Notes under the pieces: generated by a model
Told to the model about the DNA's origin: nothing
What the model saw: the letters and a program-made list of their open reading frames with translations, nothing else
Database searches by the model: none
In this document: piece after piece, positions 40,206 through 49,562 of the stretch
Layout of the letters: every line of letters begins with the position of its first letter
Numbering within the stretch: the stretch's first letter is position 1
Position numbers and translations under genes: made by a program
Origin: Lysobacteraceae bacterium P
GTDB taxonomy: Bacteria; Pseudomonadota; Gammaproteobacteria; Xanthomonadales; Xanthomonadaceae
DNA length: 64,000 bases
NCBI GenBank assembly: GCA_005503055.1
Contig: SCOX01000008.1
Coordinates: 62,001-126,000, forward strand
Direction of reading: 5' to 3'

Positions 40206-42781
40206 TCAATGACGTCCTCTGCAGGCAGGGCCCGCAGGTTGTAGGTGTTGGCCATCGCCATGCCGTAGGCGCCGGCGTCGGCGACCAGCATCACGTCGCC
40301 TTCGATGGTATCGGCCGGAAGCGTGCGCCCCCGGCCGATCACGTCGCTGCTTTCGCAGATCGGGCCGACGACGTCGAACACCGCGGTGTCCGTGTCGTCG
40401 GCACGGCTCAAGCTGAAGATGCCGTGGTAGGCCTCGTACATCGCCGGCCGCATCAGTGCGTTCATGCCCGCGTCGCAACCGATGCGGCGCACGCCGTCCT
40501 TCTCCACGACCTGCGTGACCGACAGCAGCAGCGCGCCGCTCTCGGCGACGAGATAGCGTCCCGGCTCGATCACCAGCCCGTAGCGCGGATACGCCGCCTT
40601 GATTTCTTCCAGCCCCGCACGCCACAGCGCGAGGTCGAACTGCGGTGCCTCCGGCGTGTACGGGATCGGCAAGCCGCCGCCGATATCGATGGTCTCGATC
40701 GTGCCGATGCCATCGGCCAGGCCCGCCAGGTGAGCGTACACGCCGCGCCAGTGCTGCGGATCCTCGATGCCGCTGCCCAAGTGCGCGTGCAGGCCGCTGA
40801 TGCGAACGCCGAGCTTGCGTGCCTCCTCGACGAACGCATCGAAGCGGGTCATCGGCAGGCCGAACTTCGCCGCGACGCCGCCGGTCTTGACCTTCTCGTG
40901 ATGGCCTTCGCCATGGCCCAGGTCGATGCGCAACCAGATCGTGCGGTTACGGAACACCTCCGGCCACCGCTGCAGCGCTTCGATACTGTCGAGCGTGACG
41001 ATGATGCCGCGCGCGAACGCCGCTTCGTATTCGCGACGCGGCGCGAAGCTCGGCGTGAACAGCACACGGCTGGGTGTGATGTGCGGCAGCGTGGCGAAGA
41101 CGTGTTCGAACTCGCCTTGCGACACGCATTCCAGACCGAAGCCTTCAGCCACCAGCGTGCGCAGGATGCCCGGATGCGGATTGGCCTTGATCGCATAGAA
41201 GCAGCGATCCACCGCATTCGTCGTGCTCAGCGAACGCGCGCGCTCGCGCACCGTCGCCAGGTCGTAGACGTAGCGTGGCGTGCCCTGCAGCGCCTGCGCC
41301 AGCAATGCCTCGCGACGTGCCAGCCACCAGGCCGGAGCTCGCTGCGGCGCACCGAAGGCGATCTCGCGCCAGCTCGGGCCGAACACCGTCGCATCGCGTA
41401 CCGGCATCGCGCGCGAGCGGATGAGCTCGGCGTGCAGATGCGGAAGCAGCCCTTCTGCATCCGTCTCGTCGATGACGAAGGTCAGGTTGAGGTCGTTGGA
41501 CGACTGCGAGATCAGATGCACGCGCTCGCGCCCGAACGTCGCCCAGATGTCGGACAGGCGATGCAGCAGCGAACGCATGCCGCGCCCGACCAGCGTGATG
41601 GCCGCGCATGGCGCGATCACCTTCACACGGCAGATCTCGGCCAGGTCCGCGCTCAGCGCTTCGAGCACGTTCGTCGTCACCAGGTTCTCGCTGGGATCGA
41701 GCGAGACGGTGACGTTGGTTTCCGACGAACCGATCAGGTCGATCGACAGGCCGTGGCGCTTGAAGCGTTCGAACACGTCGGCGAGGAAGCCCACCTGCTG
41801 CCACATGCCGATGCTTTCCATCGACACCAGCACGATGCCGTTGCGGCGACTGATGGCCTTGACGCCGGGCACCGTTGCGGCGGTGGCGTCGATGCGCGTG
41901 CCGGGCAGGTCGGGGCGCTCGGTGTCGAGGATCGCCATCGGCACGCCCGCGTCGCGACACGGTGCGATGGAACGCGGATGCAGCACCTTCGCGCCGGTAG
42001 TGGCGATTTCCTGCGCCTCGGCGTAATGCAGACGCGTAAGCAGGCGCGCTTCGGGCACGTCGCGCGGGTTGGCGCTGAACATGCCCGGGACGTCGGTCCA
42101 GATCTCCACGCGCTGCGCTTTCAGCAGCGCGCCGAAGTACGCGGCGGAGGTGTCCGAGCCGCCGCGACCGAGGATCGCGGTGCCGCCGTCGCCATGGCGC
42201 GCCATGAAACCCTGCGTGATCAGCATCGGCGCGGCCTGCGTGGAAAAGCGCTCGCCGAAACCGTCGCCGTCGAGGCGGCAGTTCACCGACAACCGCTGCG
42301 ACCACGCACTGGCGTTGGGCAGCGAAACCGCGTCGAGCCAGTTGCGCGCATCGCACCAGCCGAAATCGAAACCCTGCGTGCGCAGGTACGCCGCGCCGAG
42401 CGTGGACGAAAGCAACTCGCCCTGCGCCAGCACTTCGGCCTGCCAATCGAGCGGACGCTGCGCGGCGCGCGTGTCGAACTCCAGCGCCTGCAACGCGGCC
42501 AGGCGTTCGCCCAGCACCGCATCCGGATCCAGGTCGAGTTCGACGCAGAACGCGCGATGGCGTTCGACCAACGCGGCGATGCGCGTGCCGATGCCGTCGC
42601 CGTTGGCGACCGCCTGCAGTTCGTTGGTGACGCCCGACAACGCCGAAACCACCACGAGGACGCGGACGTCTTCTTCGGACATGCGTTTCCCGGCGAGGCG
42701 TCCGATGGTGTCCCAACGGTTCCGGCGGGACACCGATGTGCCGCCGAACTTGAGTACTACCCAGCGATTCGCTTCCGCCAC
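40202..42781 (-). CDS. lysAC: Bifunctional aspartate kinase / diaminopimelate decarboxylase
   Basis: The 859-residue protein fuses two enzymes. Residues 1 to about 450 are aspartokinase, with VLKFGGTSVSR, GRGGSDTSAAYFGALLKA, and ACT domains holding the allosteric site. Residues about 490-859 are a PLP-dependent fold III decarboxylase, with Lys532 in CFYAIKANPH as the PLP lysine, then HAHLGSGI, IDIGGGLPIPY and CESSDVIGRGR. The first enzyme starts the aspartate pathway and the last turns meso-DAP into lysine. The fusion is typical of Xanthomonadaceae. The start is GTG 42781 with GAGGG upstream. It heads the operon that includes murL and murD2. Confidence 0.95.
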   Translation of the reverse strand: MAEANRWVVLKFGGTSVSRRNRWDTIGRLAGKRMSEEDVRVLVVVSALSGVTNELQAVANGDGIGTRIAALVERHRAFCVELDLDPDAVLGERLAALQALEFDTRAAQRPLDWQAEVLAQGELLSSTLGAAYLRTQGFDFGWCDARNWLDAVSLPNASAWSQRLSVNCRLDGDGFGERFSTQAAPMLITQGFMARHGDGGTAILGRGGSDTSAAYFGALLKAQRVEIWTDVPGMFSANPRDVPEARLLTRLHYAEAQEIATTGAKVLHPRSIAPCRDAGVPMAILDTERPDLPGTRIDATAATVPGVKAISRRNGIVLVSMESIGMWQQVGFLADVFERFKRHGLSIDLIGSSETNVTVSLDPSENLVTTNVLEALSADLAEICRVKVIAPCAAITLVGRGMRSLLHRLSDIWATFGRERVHLISQSSNDLNLTFVIDETDAEGLLPHLHAELIRSRAMPVRDATVFGPSWREIAFGAPQRAPAWWLARREALLAQALQGTPRYVYDLATVRERARSLSTTNAVDRCFYAIKANPHPGILRTLVAEGFGLECVSQGEFEHVFATLPHITPSRVLFTPSFAPRREYEAAFARGIIVTLDSIEALQRWPEVFRNRTIWLRIDLGHGEGHHEKVKTGGVAAKFGLPMTRFDAFVEEARKLGVRISGLHAHLGSGIEDPQHWRGVYAHLAGLADGIGTIETIDIGGGLPIPYTPEAPQFDLALWRAGLEEIKAAYPRYGLVIEPGRYLVAESGALLLSVTQVVEKDGVRRIGCDAGMNALMRPAMYEAYHGIFSLSRADDTDTAVFDVVGPICESSDVIGRGRTLPADTIEGDVMLVADAGAYGMAMANTYNLRALPAEDVIE

Positions 42782-42967
42782 CGCAATTGCCCTCGTGAAG
42801 ATGATTGGGAAGAAAGGAGAAGAACTTCGATCGGGTCGTTACGGCCGAAACCATGCCGGCGCGCCGCGCGCGCAGGACCTAGAATGGCGCCCCTCGCCGG
42901 CAGTGGCGAGTAACGCGGCCGTAAACTCCACAATTCTAGTCGAATAATCCACTCGGACACCCACCGA

Positions 42968-43864
42968 ATGACGCTTCGCCGCTATCTGCAACTGGACGTG
43001 TTCGCCGACCGCCCCGGCGCCGGCAATCCGCTGGCCGTCGTGCTGGACGCCGATGGTCTCGACGATGCCCGCATGCAGGCCATCGCCCGCTGGACCCGCC
43101 TGCCGGAAACCACCTTCGTCTTTCCGCCGACGCAACCGGGTGCCGCCTACCGCGTGCGGATGTTCAGCCCGCGCCGCGAAGTGCCCTTCGCCGGGCATCC
43201 GAGCGTGGGCACGGCGCACGTCGTCCTCGATGCCGGGCTGGCGACTCTCGCCGACGGCGTGCTGGTCCAGGAAGGCGCGGTCGGCACGCTGCCGCTGGCG
43301 GTCGAAGGCGACGGGGCAACGCGCACGATCTCGGTCCGCACGCCACGCGCGCGCGTGGTCGAAGTCGCCGAAGTCGGCGATGCGCGCTTGGCCGCGCCAC
43401 TGTCCGCTTTGCCGCCCGGCGCACTGCCGCCGGCGCTGATGGACGGCGGACGGCGCTGGTGGCTGGCCGAAGTCGCCAGCGAAGCCGCGCTGCGCGACGC
43501 CACGCCGGACTGGGATGCCATCGCACACCTGGCCGAATCGACCGAAACCATGGGCCTGTGCGCCTTCGCCCGCGCCGACGCCGGACGCGACTACGATCTG
43601 GTCGTGCGCGCGTTCGTCGGAGCGCCGGCACGGTTCGAAGACGCGGCCTCGGGCGCGGCGAACGCGACGCTGGCCGCCTGGCTCAAACACAACGACGCGC
43701 TGCCCGGTCGGTCGCATCCCGAAGCAAGCACGCGCTACACCGTCAGCCAGGGGCGCGAGGTCGGCTTCGACGCGCGCCTGCAACTGCGCGTGGACGCCGA
43801 CGGCGAGGTTTGGTCGGGCGGCCAGGTGTGCAACGTGGTACGCGGCACGATCGACTGGCCGTGA
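42968..43864 (+). CDS. PhzF family isomerase-like protein
   Basis: The 298-residue protein is made of two similar half-domains, typical of the PhzF/diaminopimelate-epimerase-like fold. It begins YLQLDVFADRPGAGNPLAVV and has RLPETTFVFPP, whose glutamate corresponds to the catalytic Glu of PhzF, followed by FAGHPSVGTAHVV. Most members are not phenazine enzymes and have unknown substrates; no phenazine genes lie nearby. It is divergent from lysC-lysA. Confidence 0.9.
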   Translation: MTLRRYLQLDVFADRPGAGNPLAVVLDADGLDDARMQAIARWTRLPETTFVFPPTQPGAAYRVRMFSPRREVPFAGHPSVGTAHVVLDAGLATLADGVLVQEGAVGTLPLAVEGDGATRTISVRTPRARVVEVAEVGDARLAAPLSALPPGALPPALMDGGRRWWLAEVASEAALRDATPDWDAIAHLAESTETMGLCAFARADAGRDYDLVVRAFVGAPARFEDAASGAANATLAAWLKHNDALPGRSHPEASTRYTVSQGREVGFDARLQLRVDADGEVWSGGQVCNVVRGTIDWP

Positions 43865-43885
43865 CGCGCCCACTGCCCGCCGTGC

Positions 43886-44521
43886 TTATTCGGGAATGAC
43901 GTCTACCCGGACGCGGATGCGGTCGCCCGGGTCGTAGTTCGTGCGCGTGGTGTAGGTGCGGCCGGCGTACTCGTACGTCACGTCGTAGGCGCGCGCGCCG
44001 TCGCGGGAATAGGCGTCGCGTGAGCTGTATTCGGGCGAGCCGTAGCCGCCGTCTTCGTACACCGGATCGCACACGCGGACCATGCCGGTGCGCTGGCGTT
44101 GGTTCTGCTCGTAGATCTGCCGACCTGCCATGCCGCCGACCATCGAACCGATCGCCGAGGTCGCATAGCGCGCACTGCCGCCACCGATCTGGCTGCCGAC
44201 CGCAGCGCCGACGATGGTGCCGACGATGGTGGACACGGTGCGCCCGGTATCGGTGCCGCCGACCGGGCGACGGTAGCTGCCGTTGGGGTCGTAATAACCG
44301 TCGTCCCGGTACGGGTCGCTGCCGACGTAGGTCGGGCGTTCGTAGCAGCGCTGCTGCGGTGCGGACGAAGTGGCGTAGCCGTCTAAAACCGGATCGACGC
44401 GGACCACGCGCGCGTAGTCGCTGCTGCTGGTGGAGCCATAGCGCGGAGAGGACTGGGCGTACGCCGAACCGCACGCGGCGGCGGCGGCCAGCGCGAGGGA
44501 GGCGGCAAGCAGGCGGTTCAT
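43886..44521 (-). CDS. Secreted glycine-zipper (2TM) protein
   Basis: The 211-residue product has a signal peptide (MNRLLAASLALAAAAACGSA, then YAQ) and a Tyr/Ser/Gly-rich N-terminus. The centre holds a glycine zipper, VSTIVGTIVGAAVGSQIGGG and AIGSMVGGMAGRQIY, as in 17-kDa surface antigen/RcnB-like envelope proteins. The last part is Tyr/Arg-rich. It probably sits in the outer envelope. Function is unknown. Confidence 0.82.
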   Translation of the reverse strand: MNRLLAASLALAAAAACGSAYAQSSPRYGSTSSSDYARVVRVDPVLDGYATSSAPQQRCYERPTYVGSDPYRDDGYYDPNGSYRRPVGGTDTGRTVSTIVGTIVGAAVGSQIGGGSARYATSAIGSMVGGMAGRQIYEQNQRQRTGMVRVCDPVYEDGGYGSPEYSSRDAYSRDGARAYDVTYEYAGRTYTTRTNYDPGDRIRVRVDVIPE

Positions 44522-44623
44522 GGGACGGCTCCGACGCCGGGATGGCGTTGCGCGCATCGTCGGGCCGGCGCGGGCAATGGGCGCTGAACCCGGAGGTTCA
44601 GGTTTTGGCGTTTGGGTCGGTGT

Positions 44624-45316
44624 TTACGGCAATGACAGCCAGTCCGCGACCTGCCCCGCGACACGCGCCGCATCGCGCCCGAGCAGAGGCCCGACGTGGC
44701 CTGGCGAGGCGACACGAAGCAGGTCCGCGCCCCAGGCTTGCGCCAGCTCGGCGGTGAGCCCGGGCGGGACGTCCTCGTCCTGCGCCGAGGCGATGCAGAG
44801 CGTCCGGCAGGGCGGCGCATCGACCACCACACCCGCGTGCGCATCGCGCAGGACGGCGCCGGATTCGTCGCGCCAGCGCCGGAAGGCAAACAGCGCCGTG
44901 GCCTCGTCCGAATCCGGCAACGCGCGGCGGCTCGAGGCGAGCCGGGCGTCGCGTCGCCACGGCACGATGTCGGGCCATTCGCGCGCGGGCAGTTGCGCGG
45001 CCCACGGCGCTGGCGGCACGGGGTTCACGAGCACCAGCGCATCGACTTCGTCCGCGCAGGCCATCGCGAGCAGGCCGCCCAGGCTGGCGCCCGCCAGTGC
45101 GCGCGGGCGCGGGAGGTCCCCCAGCGTGGTTCGAACCTGGGCCACGTAGTCGTCCAGGCCCGTCGCCGCCAGCCCGCCGGCAGCGGGCGCGAGGTCCGGT
45201 GCTTCGGCCGCCATCGCGCGGGCGGCGAACACGCGCCGCCACACGTTCCATTCCCAACCGCCGCCGCCCGCGCCGTGCACCAGCACGACGCGGCCGATGC
45301 CCTGTCCGGCCGCCAC
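44624..45316 (-). CDS. Alpha/beta hydrolase
   Basis: From GTG 45316 the product is 230 residues, starting next to the oxyanion-hole motif VVLVHGAGGGGWEW. The nucleophile is the Ser in LAGASLGGLLAM; an acid is suggested by CIASAQDEDVPPG and the base by SPGHVGPL. It is a small cytoplasmic hydrolase with no substrate clue. It lies eight bases after osmC on the same strand, so the two are probably co-transcribed. The start is uncertain because the good codons near the motif are GTG and GTC. Confidence 0.8.
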   Translation of the reverse strand: MAAGQGIGRVVLVHGAGGGGWEWNVWRRVFAARAMAAEAPDLAPAAGGLAATGLDDYVAQVRTTLGDLPRPRALAGASLGGLLAMACADEVDALVLVNPVPPAPWAAQLPAREWPDIVPWRRDARLASSRRALPDSDEATALFAFRRWRDESGAVLRDAHAGVVVDAPPCRTLCIASAQDEDVPPGLTAELAQAWGADLLRVASPGHVGPLLGRDAARVAGQVADWLSLP

Positions 45317-45324
45317 CGCGACGG

Positions 45325-45759
45325 TCAGCCCAGCGTCGCCTGCACCGTCACCGGCACCGACAGCGCGCGCGAGATCACGCAGCCGGCCTTGGCCGCGTCG
45401 ATGAACTGCTTGAACTGGGCCTCGTCCAGGCCCGGCGCCTTGGCGCTGACCACGAGGTTCACGCCGGTGATCGTCGGGCCCGGGTCGGCGCCGGGCTCCA
45501 TCGTCACTTCGGCGCGGGTCTGGATGGTGTCGGGCGTGACACCGGCCTTGGTCATCACCGCCGACAGCGCCATGGAGAAGCAGCCCGAATGCGCGGCGGC
45601 CAGCAATTCCTCGGGATTGGTGCCCTTCTCGTCGCCGAAGCGGGTCTTGAAGGAGTAGTTCTGATCCGCGAACAGACCGCTCTGCGGCGTGCTCATGCTG
45701 CCCTTTCCGCCCTGCAGGTCGCCGTGCCATACCGCGTCGGCAATGCGCTTGAACGCCAT
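45325..45759 (-). CDS. osmC: OsmC family peroxiredoxin
   Basis: The 144-residue protein has the two conserved redox cysteines of OsmC/Ohr proteins, in AAAHSGCFSMAL and in AKAGCVISRAL. These thiol peroxidases reduce organic and inorganic hydroperoxides in the cytoplasm. The N-terminus MAFKRIADAVWHGDLQGGKG matches the OsmC, rather than Ohr, branch. An 8-bp inverted repeat ACGGACGG/CCGTCCGT lies 24-52 bases upstream, possibly an operator. Confidence 0.92.
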   Translation of the reverse strand: MAFKRIADAVWHGDLQGGKGSMSTPQSGLFADQNYSFKTRFGDEKGTNPEELLAAAHSGCFSMALSAVMTKAGVTPDTIQTRAEVTMEPGADPGPTITGVNLVVSAKAPGLDEAQFKQFIDAAKAGCVISRALSVPVTVQATLG

Positions 45760-46066
45760 GTCGCTTCTCCATTCGTGGGGTGACGGACGGCCAGCCTAGC
45801 GTGCCGTCCGTTACCCCGGCATGGCGATTCGTGCGGGCTTTCCAACGGCGCATCTTCACGCAAGCACGTCTTCACGCGCGGCGTGAAAGTGCGCGGCGGT
45901 GCATTCTTCGCCCATCGCGCCCTTGACCACCCCTGCCCCTTGCGCGAGGCTTTCGCTCCCGGCCCTCTAGCCGGCACCCGCCATGACCGCCCGCCGAGCG
46001 CCGTCCGCGCAGGCGCAGCGCCGGACAGCCATGACGGCCTTCCCACCCTCACGGGAGAAGCCGCTC
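45760..46066. promoter_or_regulatory. osmC / fusA2 divergent region with palindromes
   Basis: This 307-base gene-free region has ACGGACGG (45783-45790) / CCGTCCGT (45804-45811) with a 13-base spacer, close to osmC. Further in lies TTCACGCGCGGCGTGAA (45871-45887), a perfect 7-bp palindrome around GCG, preceded 16 bases upstream by another copy of TCTTCACGC (45853-45861). Both look like transcription-factor sites, and the second is equidistant enough to serve both genes. No known consensus was recognised. Confidence 0.5.
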
Positions 46067-48124
46067 ATGTCCTACAGCACACAATCCATCCGCAACGTGG
46101 CCCTGGCAGGCCACCCCGGCGCCGGCAAAACCACGCTCTTCGAAGCCCTGCTGCAAGCCGGCGGCGCACTCCAGACGGCAGGCACCATCGAACGCGGCAG
46201 CACCGTTTCCGACTTCGATCCGATCGAGAAGCAGCGCGGCCATTCCATCGACGCCGCCATCGCCAGCATCGACCACGCCGCCGCTCCCAATCAGTCCATC
46301 CACCTGAACCTCATCGACACGCCCGGCTACCCGGATTTTCGCGGGCCGGCGCTGTCGGCGCTGGGCGCGGTGGAGACGGTCGCGATCGTGGTCGACGCCG
46401 CCAGCGGCGTGGAGTACGGCACGCGCCGCATGATGGAGTACGCGAAGGGCCGCAACCTGTGCCGCGTCATCGTCGTCAACAAGATCGATCATGAAGGCGC
46501 CGCGCTCGACGGCGTGCTCGCCGACCTTCGCGAAACGTTCGGCAGTGAATGCCTGCCGTTGAACCTCCCTGCCGACGGCGGCAAGCGCGTGGTCGACTGC
46601 CTGCTCAATCCGACCGGCGACAGCGATTTCGGACCGGTCGCCGACTGGCACCAGAAGATCATCGACCAGATCGTCGAGATCAACGAAACGGTCATGGAGC
46701 ACTACCTGGACGTCGGCGAAGGCGGCCTCTCCGGCGACGAACTGCACGACGCATTCGAGCAATGCCTGCGCGAGGGCCACCTGGTGCCGGTGCTGTTCTG
46801 CTCGGCGCGCACCGGCGCGGGCGTATCGGCCCTGCTGGACGTGGCCGAGCGCTGGTTTCCCAATCCGGCCGAAGCCAATGCCCCGCCGTTCGAGAAGGGC
46901 CCCGAGCGGGTACGCATCGAAGCCGTGCCCGACGCGAAGGCGCACGTGCTCGCCGACGTGTTCAAGGTCGTCAACGATCCCTTCGTCGGCAAGCTCGGCA
47001 TCTTCCGCATCTATCAGGGCCTGGTGAAGAAGGACACGCAGCTGTTCGTCGACGACGGCAAGAAGCCGTTCAAGGTCGGGCACTTGTTCAAGCTGCGCGG
47101 CAAGGACCACATCGAGATCGAACAGGCGATTCCCGGCGACATCGCCGCGCTGGCGAAGGTGGAGGAGCTGCATTTCGACGCGGTATTGCACGACAGCCAC
47201 GACGAGGATCAGATCCGCCTGGCTCCGCTGGATTTCCCCAAGCCGATGTTCGGCCTGGCGGTGGAAGCGGCGAGCAAGGGGCAGGAGCAGAAACTGGCCA
47301 CCGCGCTGCACAAGCTCGCCGAGGAAGACCCATGCTTCAGCGTCGAACACGAGTCCGAAACCAACGAAACGGTGATTCGCGGCCTGTCCGACCTGCACCT
47401 GCGCATCAACGTGGAACGACTGAAGGAGCGCTACGGCGTGGAAGTCACTTCGCGCCCGCCGCGCATCGCCTATCGCGAAACCGTCAGTGGCAAGGCCGAA
47501 GGCCACCATCGCCACAAGAAGCAGACCGGCGGCGCGGGCCAGTTCGGCGAAGTGTTCCTGCGGGTCGAACCGTTGCCGCGCGGCACCGGCTTCGAATTCG
47601 TCGACGAGGTGAAGGGCGGCACGATCCCCGGCCAGTTCATGCCCGCGGTGGAGAAAGGCGTGCGCCAGGTGCTCGGCAGCGGCGCGGTCGCCGGCTATCC
47701 GATCCAGGACGTACGCGTGATCGTGTACGACGGCAAGCATCATCCGGTGGACAGCAAGGAAGTGGCGTTCGTTGCGGCGGGCAAGAAGGCCTTCCTCGAT
47801 GCGATCGGCAAGGCGCGACCGCAGGTGCTCGAACCCATCGTCGAACTGGAGGTCAGCGCGCCGGAGCAGCACATGGGCGACGTCAGCGGCGGCCTGGCGA
47901 GCAAGCGCGCGCGCATCAGCGGCACCGACAGCGTGCGCGGCAACGAGATCGTGGTGAAGGCACAGGTGCCGCTGTCCGAACTGGAAGGGTACGCAGCCGA
48001 ACTGAAATCGGTGACCGCCGGGCGTGGCCGATATTCGCTGGATTTCAGCCATTACGAGCCGGTCCCGGCCAACGTCCAGAACAAACTGGTCGAGGCCTAC
48101 AAGCCGCGCCACGAAGAAGACTGA
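46067..48124 (+). CDS. fusA2: Elongation factor G-like GTPase
   Basis: The 685-residue product has the five domains of EF-G. The phosphate loop is GHPGAGKTT (canonical EF-G has AHIDAGKTT), G3 is DTPGYPDF and G4 is NKID. Switch I reads QRGHSI in place of RGITI. Domain IV begins near HRHKKQTGGAGQFGE. ATG 46067 follows GGGAG. This is the EF-G-like group (EF-G2/FusA2) that duplicates the translation factor; members may act in ribosome recycling or stress. It is not the str-operon fusA, and no rpsL/rpsG neighbours are present. The name fusA2 is by similarity only. Confidence 0.88.
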   Translation: MSYSTQSIRNVALAGHPGAGKTTLFEALLQAGGALQTAGTIERGSTVSDFDPIEKQRGHSIDAAIASIDHAAAPNQSIHLNLIDTPGYPDFRGPALSALGAVETVAIVVDAASGVEYGTRRMMEYAKGRNLCRVIVVNKIDHEGAALDGVLADLRETFGSECLPLNLPADGGKRVVDCLLNPTGDSDFGPVADWHQKIIDQIVEINETVMEHYLDVGEGGLSGDELHDAFEQCLREGHLVPVLFCSARTGAGVSALLDVAERWFPNPAEANAPPFEKGPERVRIEAVPDAKAHVLADVFKVVNDPFVGKLGIFRIYQGLVKKDTQLFVDDGKKPFKVGHLFKLRGKDHIEIEQAIPGDIAALAKVEELHFDAVLHDSHDEDQIRLAPLDFPKPMFGLAVEAASKGQEQKLATALHKLAEEDPCFSVEHESETNETVIRGLSDLHLRINVERLKERYGVEVTSRPPRIAYRETVSGKAEGHHRHKKQTGGAGQFGEVFLRVEPLPRGTGFEFVDEVKGGTIPGQFMPAVEKGVRQVLGSGAVAGYPIQDVRVIVYDGKHHPVDSKEVAFVAAGKKAFLDAIGKARPQVLEPIVELEVSAPEQHMGDVSGGLASKRARISGTDSVRGNEIVVKAQVPLSELEGYAAELKSVTAGRGRYSLDFSHYEPVPANVQNKLVEAYKPRHEED

Positions 48125-48214
48125 CCCACCCGTGCCACGGGCCGGCGTCGCGACGCGATGCCGGCTTCACGCGGCTGTGGCCACTCTGTGCGCTCCGCCC
48201 CCGGGAACGCACCG

Positions 48215-49450
48215 ATGCGACCGTCACCTAGCGTGCTGCAGACCGTGCTCATCCTCGGCCTGGGTCTGGGGTTGTTCGCCAGCGCCCCGGCGTGGACGCA
48301 GACCGCCGCCTCGGCGAGCCGCTCGATCCCGGCGTTCCCGCGGCCCGCCGGTTTTCCCGATCCGGCGCTGCGCGTGACGTACGCGCGCGCCGACGAAGCG
48401 CCGCCGATGATGGTGCGCACCGGCCCCAACACGTTCGAGCCGCTGTACCGCCGCACCGGCGACGGGTATGCACCGGCGCGCGCGGCGGGCTATCGGATCG
48501 CAATGAGTTCCTGCCCCTCCATCACCACCGGCAGCGGCGACTACCGCGCGCGCATGATCGACCTGGCCGCCGCCGAATGGGCCTACTTCGGTCTGCCGGT
48601 GCTGGACATGGCGGTGGAGCCGTCTGCGATCGTGCCGCGCGTGCCCCAGCCGTCGGGCGTGGTCGAGATCATCTCGCCGCAGCGCAACGCCTCCATCGGC
48701 GATCGCGTGCTGCGTCAGGCTCCGCGGCTGGGCCTGATGGAGGACGACGACGCCGTCGGCGGTGCGATCGCCGGCTACTGGGCCGCTACCGGCAGCGAGG
48801 AAGCGATGCGTGTGCAGAGCATCGTCAACTACGGTTGGCACGAAGCCGGCTGGGCGATGCCCTGGTCGGCGGCGTTCATTTCGTGGCTAGCCTGCGAGGC
48901 GGGGCTTTCGACCGATCAGTTCCGCCGCAGCGGCGGCCACATCGATTACGTGCGTGCGGCGGTGCGCGCACGCGATGGCCAGGATTCCGGTCATATGTTC
49001 GTCGCCTACGATCTCAGCGAAGCCACGCCCGCCGCCGGCGACCTGCTTTGCACCTCGCGTGGGGAGAGTTCGTTCGCATCCATCGCCGACCTCCGCGCCG
49101 GCAACAGCCCGTCGAACGCACTGCATTGCGACCTCGTGGTGAAGACGGACATCAAGCACAACCGCCTCTACGCGATAGGCGGCAACGTCAACCATGCCGT
49201 GACGCTGTCGGTGATCGCCACCGACAACAAGGGAAAGCCGTTGTCCGATAAGGACATCATCGGCGCGCATCGCTGGTTCGCCGTGCTCAAACCGCGCGCG
49301 GGCGGGAAGGTCGCGCACGACCTGGACGGCACGCCGACGGTGCAGGCGCTCTATCGCGATTACGCCCGCTACGCCGGTTCGCGCCGCGGGCAGCCGCCGG
49401 TGCCGGTGCAGGCGCGTGGTGCGCGTGCGAAGGGCGACGCCGCGCCGTGA
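48215..49450 (+). CDS. Secreted DUF2272 protein
   Basis: The 411-residue protein has a signal peptide (MRPSPSVLQTVLILGLGLGL, cleavage near APAW). The middle contains the DUF2272 features PWSAAFISWLACEAGL and HMFVAYDLSEATPAAGDLLC, then GGNVNHAVTLSVIAT. DUF2272 resembles NlpC/P60 and CHAP-type cysteine hydrolases, so a peptidoglycan-acting enzyme is possible, though the catalytic residues cannot be assigned with confidence. ATG 48215 gives the cleanest leader. Confidence 0.8.
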   Translation: MRPSPSVLQTVLILGLGLGLFASAPAWTQTAASASRSIPAFPRPAGFPDPALRVTYARADEAPPMMVRTGPNTFEPLYRRTGDGYAPARAAGYRIAMSSCPSITTGSGDYRARMIDLAAAEWAYFGLPVLDMAVEPSAIVPRVPQPSGVVEIISPQRNASIGDRVLRQAPRLGLMEDDDAVGGAIAGYWAATGSEEAMRVQSIVNYGWHEAGWAMPWSAAFISWLACEAGLSTDQFRRSGGHIDYVRAAVRARDGQDSGHMFVAYDLSEATPAAGDLLCTSRGESSFASIADLRAGNSPSNALHCDLVVKTDIKHNRLYAIGGNVNHAVTLSVIATDNKGKPLSDKDIIGAHRWFAVLKPRAGGKVAHDLDGTPTVQALYRDYARYAGSRRGQPPVPVQARGARAKGDAAP

Positions 49451-49562
49451 GCGACGCGTCGGGATGCACGAGACCGCGATGGAACGCTCCATCGCGTGAG
49501 GGCGCATCGCCGCGCGCGACGCACGGCGCGTACTCTGTCGCCGTCCCCCACGTGTGCGTGCC

